A DNA stretch of 27,989 bases, from NCBI GenBank assembly GCA_023433505.1, contig JAEZCO010000103.1, positions 1 through 27,989 on the forward strand. The letters run 5' to 3'. Both the position numbers and the translations under genes were made by a program. The DNA comes from Bacillota bacterium. GTDB taxonomy: Bacteria; Bacillota; Clostridia; Acetivibrionales; DTU013. The notes beneath the pieces are model-generated. The model saw only the letters and a list, made by a program, of their open reading frames with translations. It was not told the origin of the DNA and ran no database searches. Positions 15,892 through 25,500 of the stretch are shown one piece after another. Position 1 is the stretch's first letter. The number at the start of each line of letters is the position of its first letter.

Positions 15892-16584
15892 ATGAAACAG
15901 CGAATCATCCGAAAGGATCTCGAAAACCTTACAGAAGAGCAAAAAAGAAGGCTCAATGATCTCTGGACTCCCGCAGTTTACGATGTGGCCGTTGCAAGAG
16001 TGATAAAGAATGTGGCTACCGACGAGTATGACGAATATGAGTTTGTCATAGGGAGGATTTCTATCCATGGCACAAGCATTTACCTGGAGAATATAATTGC
16101 AGGCAAAGCCGTACCTCCGTCAAGCGCCAAAACATCCGATGCGGAAATGGAAGCAGAAGCTCTTCCGGCGGAAGATCCGGTCCTTGCAATAAAGGTAGAC
16201 CCTTTTTTTGGCGAAAGCTATCCTGCTTTTGGAACGCGTGAAGATGTAGAAAGGGCTTCCGAAGGTATGGAGGATGCTTTGACCGATGACGAGGAGGAGG
16301 AAGAAGAGCAGGAAGAGGAGTTTCAGGAGGAAGACCTGGAAGATAACTACCAGCTGCCTTCTTCTATCCTAAAAGAGGACTGTACCCCTTTGCTTACTAT
16401 GGGCGATATGATTGAAATCCTACAGCAAAACAATTACGGGCATTTCGACTTTTTCCTCTCCGCCAGCACTTATACCATAGGCTGTGAAATGGGAAGAGGA
16501 GAGTCCGCATGGGGAATTCCCCCGGACTGGGAGCCTGCAGAGCTGTGCGATGTACTGTGGGAATCCGTGAAAGAACTGCTCTAG
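15892..16584 (+). CDS. Hypothetical acidic protein
   Basis: I do not recognise this 230-residue protein. It starts at an ATG with AGGAGG 7 bases upstream, an excellent site. The first 80 residues are globular-looking (YDVAVARVIKNVATDEYDEY, then FVIGRISIHGTSIYLENIIAG). A variable Ala/Glu-rich segment follows, then at residues about 128-152 a dense acidic run (DDEEEEEEQEEEFQEEDLED). The last 75 residues contain MGDMIEILQQNNYGHFDFFL and aromatic-rich WGIPPDWEPAELCDVLW. There is no signal peptide or membrane span, so it is probably cytoplasmic. The acidic linker resembles those of some nucleic-acid-mimic or chaperone-like proteins, but no function can be inferred. It stands alone, convergent with a glycosidase gene. 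Confidence 0.75.
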   Translation: MKQRIIRKDLENLTEEQKRRLNDLWTPAVYDVAVARVIKNVATDEYDEYEFVIGRISIHGTSIYLENIIAGKAVPPSSAKTSDAEMEAEALPAEDPVLAIKVDPFFGESYPAFGTREDVERASEGMEDALTDDEEEEEEQEEEFQEEDLEDNYQLPSSILKEDCTPLLTMGDMIEILQQNNYGHFDFFLSASTYTIGCEMGRGESAWGIPPDWEPAELCDVLWESVKELL

Positions 16585-16590
16585 GAGCAG
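16576..16590 (+). repeat. Hairpin with the stop codon in its loop
   Basis: CTGCTC (16576-16581) and GAGCAG (16585-16590) form a perfect 6-bp stem, and its 3-base loop is the TAG stop codon of the acidic-protein gene. It is the first of three consecutive hairpins. Confidence 0.45.
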
Positions 16591-16610
16591 TGAAAAGGAA
16601 TCAAGTGTGG

Positions 16611-16666
16611 GGTCGATCAGTAATCGACCACCCTGAAAGGACTTTGGATGGCGACCAGTGGTCGCC
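16611..16666 (+). terminator. Two tandem hairpins, possible terminator
   Basis: GGTCGAT/ATCGACC (16611-16617 / 16623-16629, 5-base loop) is followed by GGCGACC/GGTCGCC (16650-16656 / 16660-16666, 3-base loop). A pyrimidine-rich stretch, CATCTTTTCTCTCTT, begins five bases after the second stem. The pair probably ends transcription of the acidic-protein gene, although the T-tract is not immediately adjacent. Confidence 0.5.
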
Positions 16667-16741
16667 GCTACATCTTTTCTCTCTTAGCGGTGACAACATT
16701 CGGGTCCGAAGAATTAAGCAGTAAGAAGACTTAGCTGACAT

Positions 16742-16825
16742 ACCTGTTCAGGCATTCATATAATTTATTTAACAGGTAGCGGTTAACTGCGCACAGAAGC
16801 CAGCCTTTTTCAAGAAGCCGGCTTC
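16742..16825 (-). terminator. Inverted repeats downstream of the TIM-barrel glycosidase gene
   Basis: An 11-bp stem with two G-T pairs (16796-16806 / 16815-16825, loop 8 bases) lies about 30 bases after the minus-strand stop. Its right arm is part of the perfect 12-base palindrome GAAGCCGGCTTC. A second pair, ACCTGTT (16742-16748) / AACAGGT (16771-16777), lies beyond it. T-tracts are poor, so this is a weak terminator call. Confidence 0.35.
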
Positions 16826-16855
16826 AGCGCTACCCGGTGCCTTATCGCTCCCGGA

Positions 16856-18838
16856 TTAATAATCAATAACGACCATTTGGTGACATTCAAGCCTGTCAAC
16901 AGCATAGCTTACGGTCTCATTGTCCTGAGTAAATTCGATATCCTTCATTTGAGGCGCCAGATATACCCTCTTTGCCTTATAGGGTATCTTTAATGCCACC
17001 GACGTATTATAAACCGGAAGTATATCTTCGATCACCTCAATGTCCTCGCCGCGCTTAACGGGAGATGCGTACAGCAAATGATTTACAAGCCTTTTCTGTC
17101 CTTTTTGGTTCATCAGCGTGACAATCCCCTGGGCAGGAAGGTCCGTTTCCAGCGTTTTGTCTTTTATCAGCCTGTTCAATGCATATAATATGCATTCTTT
17201 GAGGCAAAGACTCCCCTTTGCTGCGTAGTCGTCAAAAACATTCCATGCAATGTATATGCCGTTACCGCTTTCAACCATCCCGGGGCCGGCGTTGTTTCTA
17301 GATCCTGGCGTATGCTGGTGGGAGCAGAATGTAAATATGTCACGGTTGAAATATGGGTCCTCTCTGTGCCCCAGCTCCGTACCTCCGTCAAGGCATATCT
17401 TCTGCCCTTTTGAGTAGAATATAAAGGAAGCATCCCCCAGGCTGTTGAGGCTGAAGCCGGGCCTGAAATAATCCGGCTGGAAGGGGTTGGCCTGGAGCCA
17501 CTTGACGCCAAGGTTTACAGCAAAGGAATCGCCTTCTTCATTTAGTCCTGATTCCCCCGTTGCCAGGATTTTTCCGCCTTTATTAAAGAATTCATCCAGT
17601 TTCGCTTTCAACCCGGCGCTTATCCGTATCCCGTCAGGAAGAATGATTACCTTGTATTTGCAGAAATCCTCCTCCAGATCAATAACATCAAAAAGTATCT
17701 TTCCCTCCAGCAGGATCCTGACGGCTCCCGCATCACTCTTCGTCGTTCTCCCGCTATCGTCGGCACTGCCGGTAAAACCTGCCGCTTCTACGGAAAGCAG
17801 CCCAACCTCGGCAATACTCTCAACATCGCCGCACCATGCTTCTTTTGCTTCCACTTCCTTATAGGCTGCGCCGATAAGGTCATAGGTAGCTTTATCCATC
17901 AGGCCTTCCGGGTGCAATTGGTCTCCTATGGAGCATTTTGCACCGTTTGCTATGCTCAGGGCAGCCTCATAGCGCAATGCATTGGGATGCTTGTAGCCGC
18001 CGAATTCTCCCCAGGTGGTATGGAATTTGCCTGTCATGCCAAGGAACTCCATTCCAAGATTCTGCGCATATCTTGCGGAAAGAGGGAAATGATCATAGCC
18101 CCAGCCGCCTGTGGGAAGGGATTCAAGCTCAAGATGAGTATTCATGGATGCCAGATCCCTTCTTCCGCGGTGTATATGCCCGCCGTTGTGGAAAATCCTC
18201 ATCCCCGGCTTTATACCATGGATAACCTCTTCGACTCTTTTTGTATAGTTGGCATATGTCTTCTCCCCAAGCTCTGTCACTGCATCCGGGTCCCTGGGAT
18301 CCTTTCCCGCTTTTCTTAAGGCGGCGACACAGTATTGGCAGTAGCAGGTTCTTACTCCTACAATATCAAGAAATATTCCGTCGGCATCATAGTTTTCAAC
18401 CACTTCTTTGATCTGCGTCAGCAGATAATCCAGATATGGCGTGTTGAAGCAGAACTGGTGATACCCCGGCACCATAAAGCCATGGATCCAGTTGGTCCTG
18501 TCGTCTTTGTCACGGATGAGCCATTCCGGATGCCGCCTGGCCATTTTTTCATCAAGTCCCGCCGAAATATAGACCGGAGTTTTCACCCCTATTGCATGCG
18601 CAGCTTCAATCATTTCCTTTAAAAGATCAAACTTCAGTCCCGGATGCATCTCATTCGCCTGACTTGGGTGATAAGCCCATCCGTGGTGACATTTTGAAAA
18701 AACAGTGATTGAATTTACATGCCCTGCCTTGAGCATCTCCTGAAACTGCTCTTTTGAAAAGTTTGATCCGATTCCGCCGATGGCCTCGGATGTGTGGAAA
18801 TCCAGATGTACCTGCCTGAAAGCCAATGAATCCGTCAT
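16856..18838 (-). CDS. TIM-barrel glycoside hydrolase with beta-galactosidase trimerisation-like domain (GHL6-like)
   Basis: This is a predicted cytoplasmic glycosidase of 660 residues without a signal peptide. The first about 330 residues look like a (beta/alpha)8 barrel of the hypothetical glycosyl hydrolase 6 type. HLDFHTSEAIGGIGSNF is at the start, SITVFSKCHHGWAYHPS near 43, NYDADGIFLDIVGVRTCYCQYC-like strand motifs near 145-165, and LELESLPTGGWGYDHFPLS near 233. Asp154 (FLDI) and Glu235 (LELES) are plausible catalytic acids by position; this is inference. From about 340 a Rossmann-like domain (YKVIILPDGIRIS, KGGKILATGESG) resembles the GH42 trimerisation domain, followed by a beta domain. 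GGGGG precedes the ATG. A LacI operator lies in its leader and the LacI gene is immediately upstream, so it is probably induced by its sugar. The substrate is unknown. Confidence 0.82.
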   Translation of the reverse strand: MTDSLAFRQVHLDFHTSEAIGGIGSNFSKEQFQEMLKAGHVNSITVFSKCHHGWAYHPSQANEMHPGLKFDLLKEMIEAAHAIGVKTPVYISAGLDEKMARRHPEWLIRDKDDRTNWIHGFMVPGYHQFCFNTPYLDYLLTQIKEVVENYDADGIFLDIVGVRTCYCQYCVAALRKAGKDPRDPDAVTELGEKTYANYTKRVEEVIHGIKPGMRIFHNGGHIHRGRRDLASMNTHLELESLPTGGWGYDHFPLSARYAQNLGMEFLGMTGKFHTTWGEFGGYKHPNALRYEAALSIANGAKCSIGDQLHPEGLMDKATYDLIGAAYKEVEAKEAWCGDVESIAEVGLLSVEAAGFTGSADDSGRTTKSDAGAVRILLEGKILFDVIDLEEDFCKYKVIILPDGIRISAGLKAKLDEFFNKGGKILATGESGLNEEGDSFAVNLGVKWLQANPFQPDYFRPGFSLNSLGDASFIFYSKGQKICLDGGTELGHREDPYFNRDIFTFCSHQHTPGSRNNAGPGMVESGNGIYIAWNVFDDYAAKGSLCLKECILYALNRLIKDKTLETDLPAQGIVTLMNQKGQKRLVNHLLYASPVKRGEDIEVIEDILPVYNTSVALKIPYKAKRVYLAPQMKDIEFTQDNETVSYAVDRLECHQMVVIDY

Positions 18839-18865
18839 TTACTGTACCCCCTGTTTTTTATTTTG

Positions 18866-18875
18866 GAAACGTTTC
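18866..18875. promoter_or_regulatory. LacI-family operator in the glycosidase leader
   Basis: GAAACGTTTC is a perfect 10-base palindrome with the central CG typical of LacI-family sites. It lies 27 bases upstream of the glycosidase ATG and 14 bases downstream of the predicted -10 box. It shares GAA-WCGW-TTC with the site ahead of the adjacent lacI-family gene. Confidence 0.65.
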
Positions 18876-18889
18876 ATTTTTTATTTGTT

Positions 18890-18918
18890 ATTTTAGGATT
18901 AGAATAACCTGCGGTTAA
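18890..18918 (-). promoter_or_regulatory. Predicted promoter for the TIM-barrel glycosidase gene
   Basis: On the minus strand TTAACC (18913-18918) and TAAAAT (18890-18895) are separated by 17 bases. The -35 box overlaps the stop codon of the repressor gene, and the operator GAAACGTTTC follows downstream. Confidence 0.45.
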
Positions 18919-19913
18919 TATCTTTTTGTTGAATCCCTTAACTGGAAGCCGGTTTTTAGCCGAGCAACCGTCGGAAAGTCGTGGTATTGCCCGTTGATTC
19001 TTGACAAAATCAATTCTGCCGCCGTCCTGCCTATTTCCTCCATGGGTTGGGTGATAACGGTCAGCGCAGGTTTTACCACCTCCGACAGTCCCAGATCGTC
19101 AAAGCCGATCAATGACAGCTCCTCAGGCACTTTTATCCCCAAATGGTTAATCGCCTTTACACTCCCTATGGTTGTGTAATAATTGCAGGCTACCACTGCA
19201 GTGGGCGGATTTGCAAGCTTCATAAACTCTGCCAGAGAATCGTATCCTGATTTTTCATGATATCCGCTGTTTTTTACCAGCTGCCTGTCTATTTCCAGGG
19301 AATAGTCCGCATGGGCACGTTCGTACCCCATAAGCCTCTCGCCTGAAGTAAAGCGGTGCGTTTGCCCGTTAATCAGGCCGATTCTCCTGTGGTTATTGGC
19401 AATCAACCACTCTACCGCTTTATAGGTAGCGTTGATATTGTCTGACAGCACCTGGTCGCACTCAAAGTCTTTCACCGCCATATCAATGGTTACAATAGGT
19501 ATGCCGCTGTCTTTCGCCTTTGAAAGGTGGTTAATGTCCTCTGAGCAGGGATAGACAATGAGGCCGTCCACCAGCTTTTGCACCAGAATTTCCACCTTGT
19601 TCCTTTCGGTCTCAAGGCTTCCCCACGAATCACAGACGAAGATGTTGTAGCCATATTCATAAAGCTTCTGCTCTATCTTCCTTACAATGGTTGTGGCATA
19701 GATATCGGTGAAGTCGGGAATAACAATCCCTATGGTATTTGTCCGGTTTGTCTTCAGACCCCTGGCGATGGGATTGATTTTGAAGTCCAGCTTTTGAATG
19801 GCTTCTTCAACTTTTATTCTGTTGGCTTCCTTCAGTTCCACACCGTTCAGGTAACGGGATACGGTCCCTACGGCGACTCCCGCTTCCTTCGCCACATCCT
19901 TGATGGTAGACAT
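18915..19913 (-). CDS. LacI-family transcriptional regulator
   Basis: This is a sugar-responsive repressor of 332 residues. The N-terminal helix-turn-helix and hinge are complete: TIKDVAKEAGVAVGTVSRYL, then KINPIARGLKTNRTNTIGIV at about 50-70. The periplasmic-binding-protein-like effector domain follows, with IPIVTIDMAVKDFECDQVLS, a GLINGQTHRFTSGERLMGY motif and PEELSLIGFDDLGLSEVVKP near the C-terminus. AGGGGTGAAGA precedes the ATG. Its own promoter carries GAATCGATTC around the expected transcription start, and the next gene downstream carries GAAACGTTTC. It therefore probably represses itself and the TIM-barrel glycosidase, releasing when its sugar ligand is present. The ligand cannot be deduced. 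Confidence 0.95.
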   Translation of the reverse strand: MSTIKDVAKEAGVAVGTVSRYLNGVELKEANRIKVEEAIQKLDFKINPIARGLKTNRTNTIGIVIPDFTDIYATTIVRKIEQKLYEYGYNIFVCDSWGSLETERNKVEILVQKLVDGLIVYPCSEDINHLSKAKDSGIPIVTIDMAVKDFECDQVLSDNINATYKAVEWLIANNHRRIGLINGQTHRFTSGERLMGYERAHADYSLEIDRQLVKNSGYHEKSGYDSLAEFMKLANPPTAVVACNYYTTIGSVKAINHLGIKVPEELSLIGFDDLGLSEVVKPALTVITQPMEEIGRTAAELILSRINGQYHDFPTVARLKTGFQLRDSTKRY

Positions 19914-19930
19914 TCTTCACCCCTGTTTTG

Positions 19931-19940
19931 GAATCGATTC
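19931..19940. promoter_or_regulatory. LacI-family operator (autoregulatory)
   Basis: GAATCGATTC is a perfect 10-base palindrome lying 7 bases downstream of the -10 box of the repressor gene and 17 bases upstream of its ATG. This position covers the expected transcription start, as for a repressor site. Confidence 0.65.
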
Positions 19941-19947
19941 AATTTTT

Positions 19948-19976
19948 ATTTTAACAGGTCCATCTGCAGGATGCAA
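19948..19976 (-). promoter_or_regulatory. Predicted sigma-A promoter of the LacI-family gene
   Basis: On the minus strand, TTGCAT (19971-19976) and TAAAAT (19948-19953) are separated by exactly 17 bases. The operator GAATCGATTC follows directly. Confidence 0.6.
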
Positions 19977-20075
19977 TACAAATTTCTGTTTGCACACCTG
20001 AGATGGAATCCTCAATGCACAAGTGGTGATATGAAATCTTACAAGAGGAGCAGATTATATGTTCTGCAAAATTCT

Positions 20076-22349
20076 TTATACTTTAACAAGTTCATTACCC
20101 TCATACCTCAATAGAAGATATTGAGCCAAAGGCGTAGAAAACACGGCATCGTTGCAACGTACAACCATTCCCTCATTGCAATCCCAGCGCATTGAAACAG
20201 TAAAGTTGCGGTACTTATAAGGCCCCCAGGATATATATTCCCAAGTATCCCCTTTTAATAATGCTATGGGATTAAATTCTATCAATCCGTCCTCACGAGG
20301 CTGAAATCCGACAACAAATCGGATAATCAGGTCTACTATTGTTGCATTCATCGTACAAAGCGAATGATCTTCCTTGCGGCTTACAAAGAATTGAAGCCCT
20401 TCGCCTGTAAGAGGGTTAAATTTGACCGCACTGCTAACACCGTTAAGGGTGTACATCTGCATCTGACGTCTGATTAATTCTATAGCAATATCAGTGTATC
20501 CGTAATCTACAAGACCATTAATCTGAAACCATCCGCAGCTTATAGGGGGAATAGGACCGTTTCCGATGTTGTCCGCATCCGGTTTGAATTCCGGAGAATC
20601 TATCGAAAAAGCGGGAATGGGGTAGGGTGTCCAGAACTCGGAAGGGTCCGTTAAATGACCGACCAGGTGTTCAGCCTGTTCTTTTGTTGCAGCGCCGCAA
20701 TATAGGGGGTCGAAGGAAGCTGCCGTTTTTATGGGAGAGAATTCTCCTTCCGGTACGTTGGCATCCATAAAAATCTTTCTGCTATCATCCCATAGTAATT
20801 TCCGTATTTTCTCTTTTAAATTCCCGGCATCGATTGTAAAATTATGTTCATCTTCTTTTTCACCCAGCTCCCCGGCTATTTTAGCCAGACTGCAAGTGCC
20901 TGACAGTAAAAAGCAGCTGGAATCCACCAGCGCATCCGGGTTAAAAGCTCTGACCCTTGCAGAGATATCCCATTCATCAAGCCCCCAACCAGCAAGTCCA
21001 CTGGCATTGCATCGTGATAAAATTTCATTATAGTGCACTTTTAAAGCCGGATACAGTTTCTTCAGCCACTCTTTGTTTCCTGAGGTTAAATATGTCATCC
21101 ATATGGCATCATAAATGGAAGTATTATGCGTCAAATTGCCATATGCTATCGGGAAAGTGTTTTTATCACTGCTCGGTAATAAATCCGGGAACTCTTTTAA
21201 GACAGGGTCTTCTATCATTGCACGTCCCAGATAAAACTCTTGCAGCACATTGCCTTCAGCAAGGGATTTATCATTCAGCCATCGCAGGCTTACATTATCA
21301 AACATGGAGTTCCAGGGCCATGCCCATTTCCAGATAAGCTTTGAAGTACATGTAAAGGGATAGAATAAAGGTTCAAAAGGAATATCCCATACATTGGCCC
21401 TTAAGCAGAAAAATGTATAGTAATACTGTCTTGCATAGGATATATCGCTGCAATTGAAGTATGGAACCATACGGGTAAAATATTCATCCCAAAAAGCAGT
21501 TGATTTTTTGAATACAGCATCAGGATTCCTTAACCCGTCTTTCATCCGAGCTTTAAGGCCGCTCATGAGATAAGCGGCGCTATAAGCAATGATCAATTCT
21601 TCTTGACATAAACCTTTTAATTTATAATTTATAGGTTCACCCGGGTTGCTTATCTTTATAGCTTCCAAAGGTCTATTGCACCATAGTCCGAAAACAGTAT
21701 CGCTCCAAGCCTTTTCCTGTCCCCAGACAAAGGTTTGATCTTGATGGGGCTCTAAATCAAGCAGACCTGCGGTCCCGCCAAAATTACACGATATTTCGAA
21801 AAAGGCAGGCAAATTGCTCTTCAGCGGAGTAATCCTGCAAATGATAATATCCTCTGCGCATGCAATTTGTTGAAGAAATGCAGAATCGTCATACCTAAAA
21901 ACATCCTTTTGCAGATCAGGCTTCCATTGCCGGAATTCCAAATCATTAATGGTTTCAACCCGCTCTCCTTTCTCATCAAAAAACGTAATAACCGCAGGTA
22001 AAACATCCATTTCACCTCCGTGAACATTCCCCTTTGCAAGAGGGTAAAATTCCACACATTCCAACCCCGGCTCTACTTTGCCGCTTGTATAATGATAGCC
22101 TTCATTTTTCGTATGTCCCACCCCAAGAGTATGATTTTCAGGCCAGACGGCGCCCCTGGTATGAACATGAGAAATCAACTGGTTCCCGACGACACAATAC
22201 ATCTCCTTTAGTGTAAGAAGCGCCTGCCAATCGACAGGCTGAGCTTCTACTCCGGGACTTGATTTCCAATTTTCCCGACCAACCATACCGGAGAAATCTA
22301 CAAATTTCGAACCCTCTTGCGTACTATTTGATGATTTCTTTAAGTTCAT
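20076..22349 (-). CDS. Six-hairpin glycoside hydrolase, GH63/GH37-like (MGH1-type domain)
   Basis: This is a predicted cytoplasmic glycosidase of 757 residues; no signal peptide is seen. An N-terminal beta-sandwich of about 270 residues precedes an (alpha/alpha)6 barrel like those of mannosylglycerate hydrolase, GH63 glucosidases and trehalases. Supporting motifs are WKWAWPWNSMFDNVSLRW near 336, GWGLDEWDISARV near 452, LWDDSRKIFMDANVPEGEFS near 535 and PISCGWFQINGLVDYGY near 600, the last corresponding to the conserved barrel segment carrying Trp and Asn in this clan. Asp456 or Glu457 (GLDEWD) and Asp345 are candidate catalytic residues by position; I cannot prove this. GTGAGGA precedes the ATG. 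It lies upstream of the LacI gene in the same direction with a 162-base gap, so it is probably transcribed separately. The substrate is unknown. Confidence 0.82.
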   Translation of the reverse strand: MNLKKSSNSTQEGSKFVDFSGMVGRENWKSSPGVEAQPVDWQALLTLKEMYCVVGNQLISHVHTRGAVWPENHTLGVGHTKNEGYHYTSGKVEPGLECVEFYPLAKGNVHGGEMDVLPAVITFFDEKGERVETINDLEFRQWKPDLQKDVFRYDDSAFLQQIACAEDIIICRITPLKSNLPAFFEISCNFGGTAGLLDLEPHQDQTFVWGQEKAWSDTVFGLWCNRPLEAIKISNPGEPINYKLKGLCQEELIIAYSAAYLMSGLKARMKDGLRNPDAVFKKSTAFWDEYFTRMVPYFNCSDISYARQYYYTFFCLRANVWDIPFEPLFYPFTCTSKLIWKWAWPWNSMFDNVSLRWLNDKSLAEGNVLQEFYLGRAMIEDPVLKEFPDLLPSSDKNTFPIAYGNLTHNTSIYDAIWMTYLTSGNKEWLKKLYPALKVHYNEILSRCNASGLAGWGLDEWDISARVRAFNPDALVDSSCFLLSGTCSLAKIAGELGEKEDEHNFTIDAGNLKEKIRKLLWDDSRKIFMDANVPEGEFSPIKTAASFDPLYCGAATKEQAEHLVGHLTDPSEFWTPYPIPAFSIDSPEFKPDADNIGNGPIPPISCGWFQINGLVDYGYTDIAIELIRRQMQMYTLNGVSSAVKFNPLTGEGLQFFVSRKEDHSLCTMNATIVDLIIRFVVGFQPREDGLIEFNPIALLKGDTWEYISWGPYKYRNFTVSMRWDCNEGMVVRCNDAVFSTPLAQYLLLRYEGNELVKV

Positions 22350-22514
22350 ATGTGTTCCTCACTTTTATATTTTATACTTACCGTATTCGTTTTTTTAACT
22401 TATAAGCCTATTATTACTTATTCCCTTCTATCCTTTTTATTTACTTTTTTCAGCAATCGTTCAAGACTCATTGGTACTTGATAGCCGACTTACAAAGTAA
22501 AACCTTTGCACATC

Positions 22515-25500
22515 TTACCATCCGGTATTAAAGAGCCTTTCCACCTCGTAATCTGCAAGCACCCTGTTATATACTCTTACCCCATCCAATGAACCAAGGT
22601 ATGGAAATGTACCATCCGCCTGCATGCCCAGCTTGAGCGTCTCATTCTCCCAAGTGGGTGTGCCGGATTGTGAAGCACTGTTACTTAGAATTCCATCAAC
22701 ATAAATTTTCTTTGTGCTGCCATCATAAGTAACCGTAATATAGTGCCATTTGTTATCATCTACCACACTTGTCGAATCAATCGTACCAAGCTCATAAGAA
22801 TAGAACTCCGCATACCCGCCGGGTGTAATGCTTATTTCATAATGCCCGCTATCTTTAGGTCCCTTTGATAATAGCGTATGCCACTTATCCCTGCCACTTT
22901 GAGCCCACATCCATAGACCTATGGAAAATTTGTTACCCAAATTCAGTCCGCTATTCGATACTGTCACACTATCATCTACCCCATCGAAATGCAGCGTATT
23001 TGAGAGCGGGTTGTACTTGTTGCCCAGCCACCATACTGCTCCTGAAATAGTACCGTTCAAGTCACCGCAGCTATCCTCCAGAACGCTTCCACTGCCTTTG
23101 TCAAAATTATAGTATAGTAAATATCCCCTATTGCCATAGTATAAATCGGATATACTTGATGAACTTAATGCTGTAGTATATATTCTGAAATCATCCAGAT
23201 TGCCATCGTACGGTAAAGTACCATCTACCAGTGTGCCAAATCTTAAGGTCTCTATCTCAGATGAGACAGTTCCCGATGCAGATGTGCTTCCTCTGTTAAC
23301 CGAGTCAACGTACATATTCACCGTACTGCCGTTATAAGTAACAGCAACGTGATGCCACCTGCCATCATCTACAACTATATTGGAATTAAAAGTACCAATA
23401 TCATTGGAATAAAATTGAAGATACCCACTGCTATTGATGTTCAGTTCAAAGTGTCCGCTGTTTTTAGGCCCTTTTGCAAGCAGTGCCTGATAAGAACCTC
23501 TATGTGCCGTAGCCTTAATCCATCCTGTGATAGAAAAGCTGTTGCCTATGTTGACTCCGCAGTTTGTTACCTCAGCATAATCATTCACCCCATCGAAATC
23601 CAGGGATAAACTATCCCCACGGCTTGAAGACCAATCCGGTCCATTTAATACCGCGTGGTTATTACCTCCAGTCCAGTCCATTGCCATTTTCCCTACCTCG
23701 TTCATTTTCCACCATGCCTGTATTCCCGATGGAGCAGCCTCAGGAGTTGGAGTGGGCAAAGGTGTTGGGGTAGGAGTCGGTGATGCGGTAGGGTTATTAC
23801 CTTCGTAAAGGTTATTTATCTGTGTTGAATCTAACGCTTTATTAAATATCCTGATATCATCAAGCACACCATTGAAGGGTAATGTTCCATCAGCCAGACA
23901 TCCGATTCTGAACATTTCATACTCATTTACTATCTGCTTATTTGAAATAGTGGCAGATAATTTTTGAGTCTTGTCGACGTATAATTTTAACGTACTGCTG
24001 TCGTATGTGGCTACAAGATGGTGCCAGTTATTATCGTCAATAACGGTATTACTTGAATAGTCCCCAAGATCCGGTGCATAGAAATTGAACTTGCCGTCCG
24101 GTGAAATGTAAAACTCAAAGTGCCCTTCATCCTTTGTAATCCCTTTTGAAAAAATTACTCTATAGTTAGTCCTGTCCTGGACAGGCTTTACCCATGCTGA
24201 CATTGTAAATGTTTTTCCAGGGTTTGCATCCATAAATGCTGTCATTACGCTTTTTCCCGATGTTCCATTGAAGCTCAGACCGCTTCCGTACTTTCCAGCC
24301 GTCCATGCAGCATTGATAACCTGCCCGTCATGGTGCAGCGCAGAAGTATCATGTGCGCAGTCTCCACTATTTTCATCAAGCTTCCACTGCCCAAGCAGAT
24401 TGCTGCATGCGTCCTGCGATGGCTCTGCAAAGCTGGACCTTGTCACGTTATAAACCCTGAACTCCTTTATAGCCGGAGAACCGGAAGATGTAGATTTCAC
24501 AAGTATTCTAACCTTGGTAGTGGTTACCGGAAGGATAGGCATATACATCGTACCAATGGTTTTTCCGCTAAAAACGCTCTTCCAGCCACTGTTCGTTGAA
24601 TCCCAAGCCTGTATTACATATTTGCTTATACTTGAACCGGAATCCTCCAATATCTGAAATTTATTTACTGTTGTACCCGAGGGAAATTCAAGCTGAAGCC
24701 ACTCGCCGGCAGAGGTACCCGAGGCACTCTTCCACATTGTAGCATCATTGTTGTCTTTAGCTTTGTCCGGAGTATAACTGCTGCCGGCATTGGATGATGC
24801 TGTCGCTGTTGCGTTAAGAGCATAATTGCCACCATTGCTTTCAGTTGTTATATCCAGATCATTCTCACTAATCTGAGCAAAATCACTTGCATCTCCATGG
24901 AATTTAGGTGTTCCGCTCTTTCTGTAATATGTGTTATTTTTTAGTACATTACTGTTGTGAATACCAGAAGCATTTCCAATGTAGATTTCACAATTATAAG
25001 TCGAATTCGATGGATTCTGCGCATTGTAATACAAAATATTATTTTCAACCAGGTTGCCATGAGTTCTCGGATCATTCGGATTTACCATGAACAAAATGCC
25101 ATCCCCATCGCTATGATGTATAAGATTGTTCCTGAAGTAATTCCCCATATCTCCTACTTCAAAGTCAAAACCGCATCCATCAGGTACCGAATTTTCCACC
25201 CTTGTATATGCAAACTCATTATTTTCTATTACAACATTTTCGCTGCAGCCGATTCCAGCCGAAGCTGCACCCATAAAGAGATTACCTCCGATGTTAAAAA
25301 ACGTATTACCTGATATGATGCCATTTTTCAAGTTCTGAGGGAAAAGGCCGCTTGATTTTACCCCAGCCTCGCCTTCATGGTAATTATTCTGATAGGTTAA
25401 ATCCTCAAAGGCCCCGATACTATATCCCTTCGCACCACTGGTAAAAGGATTGTAACAGTTCTTGAACTCGCAATTCCTTACGGTTATTCCTTTTAGCACC

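Noticed and set aside
15704..15895. Plus-strand 63-residue frame whose TGA overlaps the ATG of the acidic-protein gene
   Set aside because: The stop-start overlap looks like coupling, but there is no ribosome binding site, and the predicted promoter of the next gene lies inside it.
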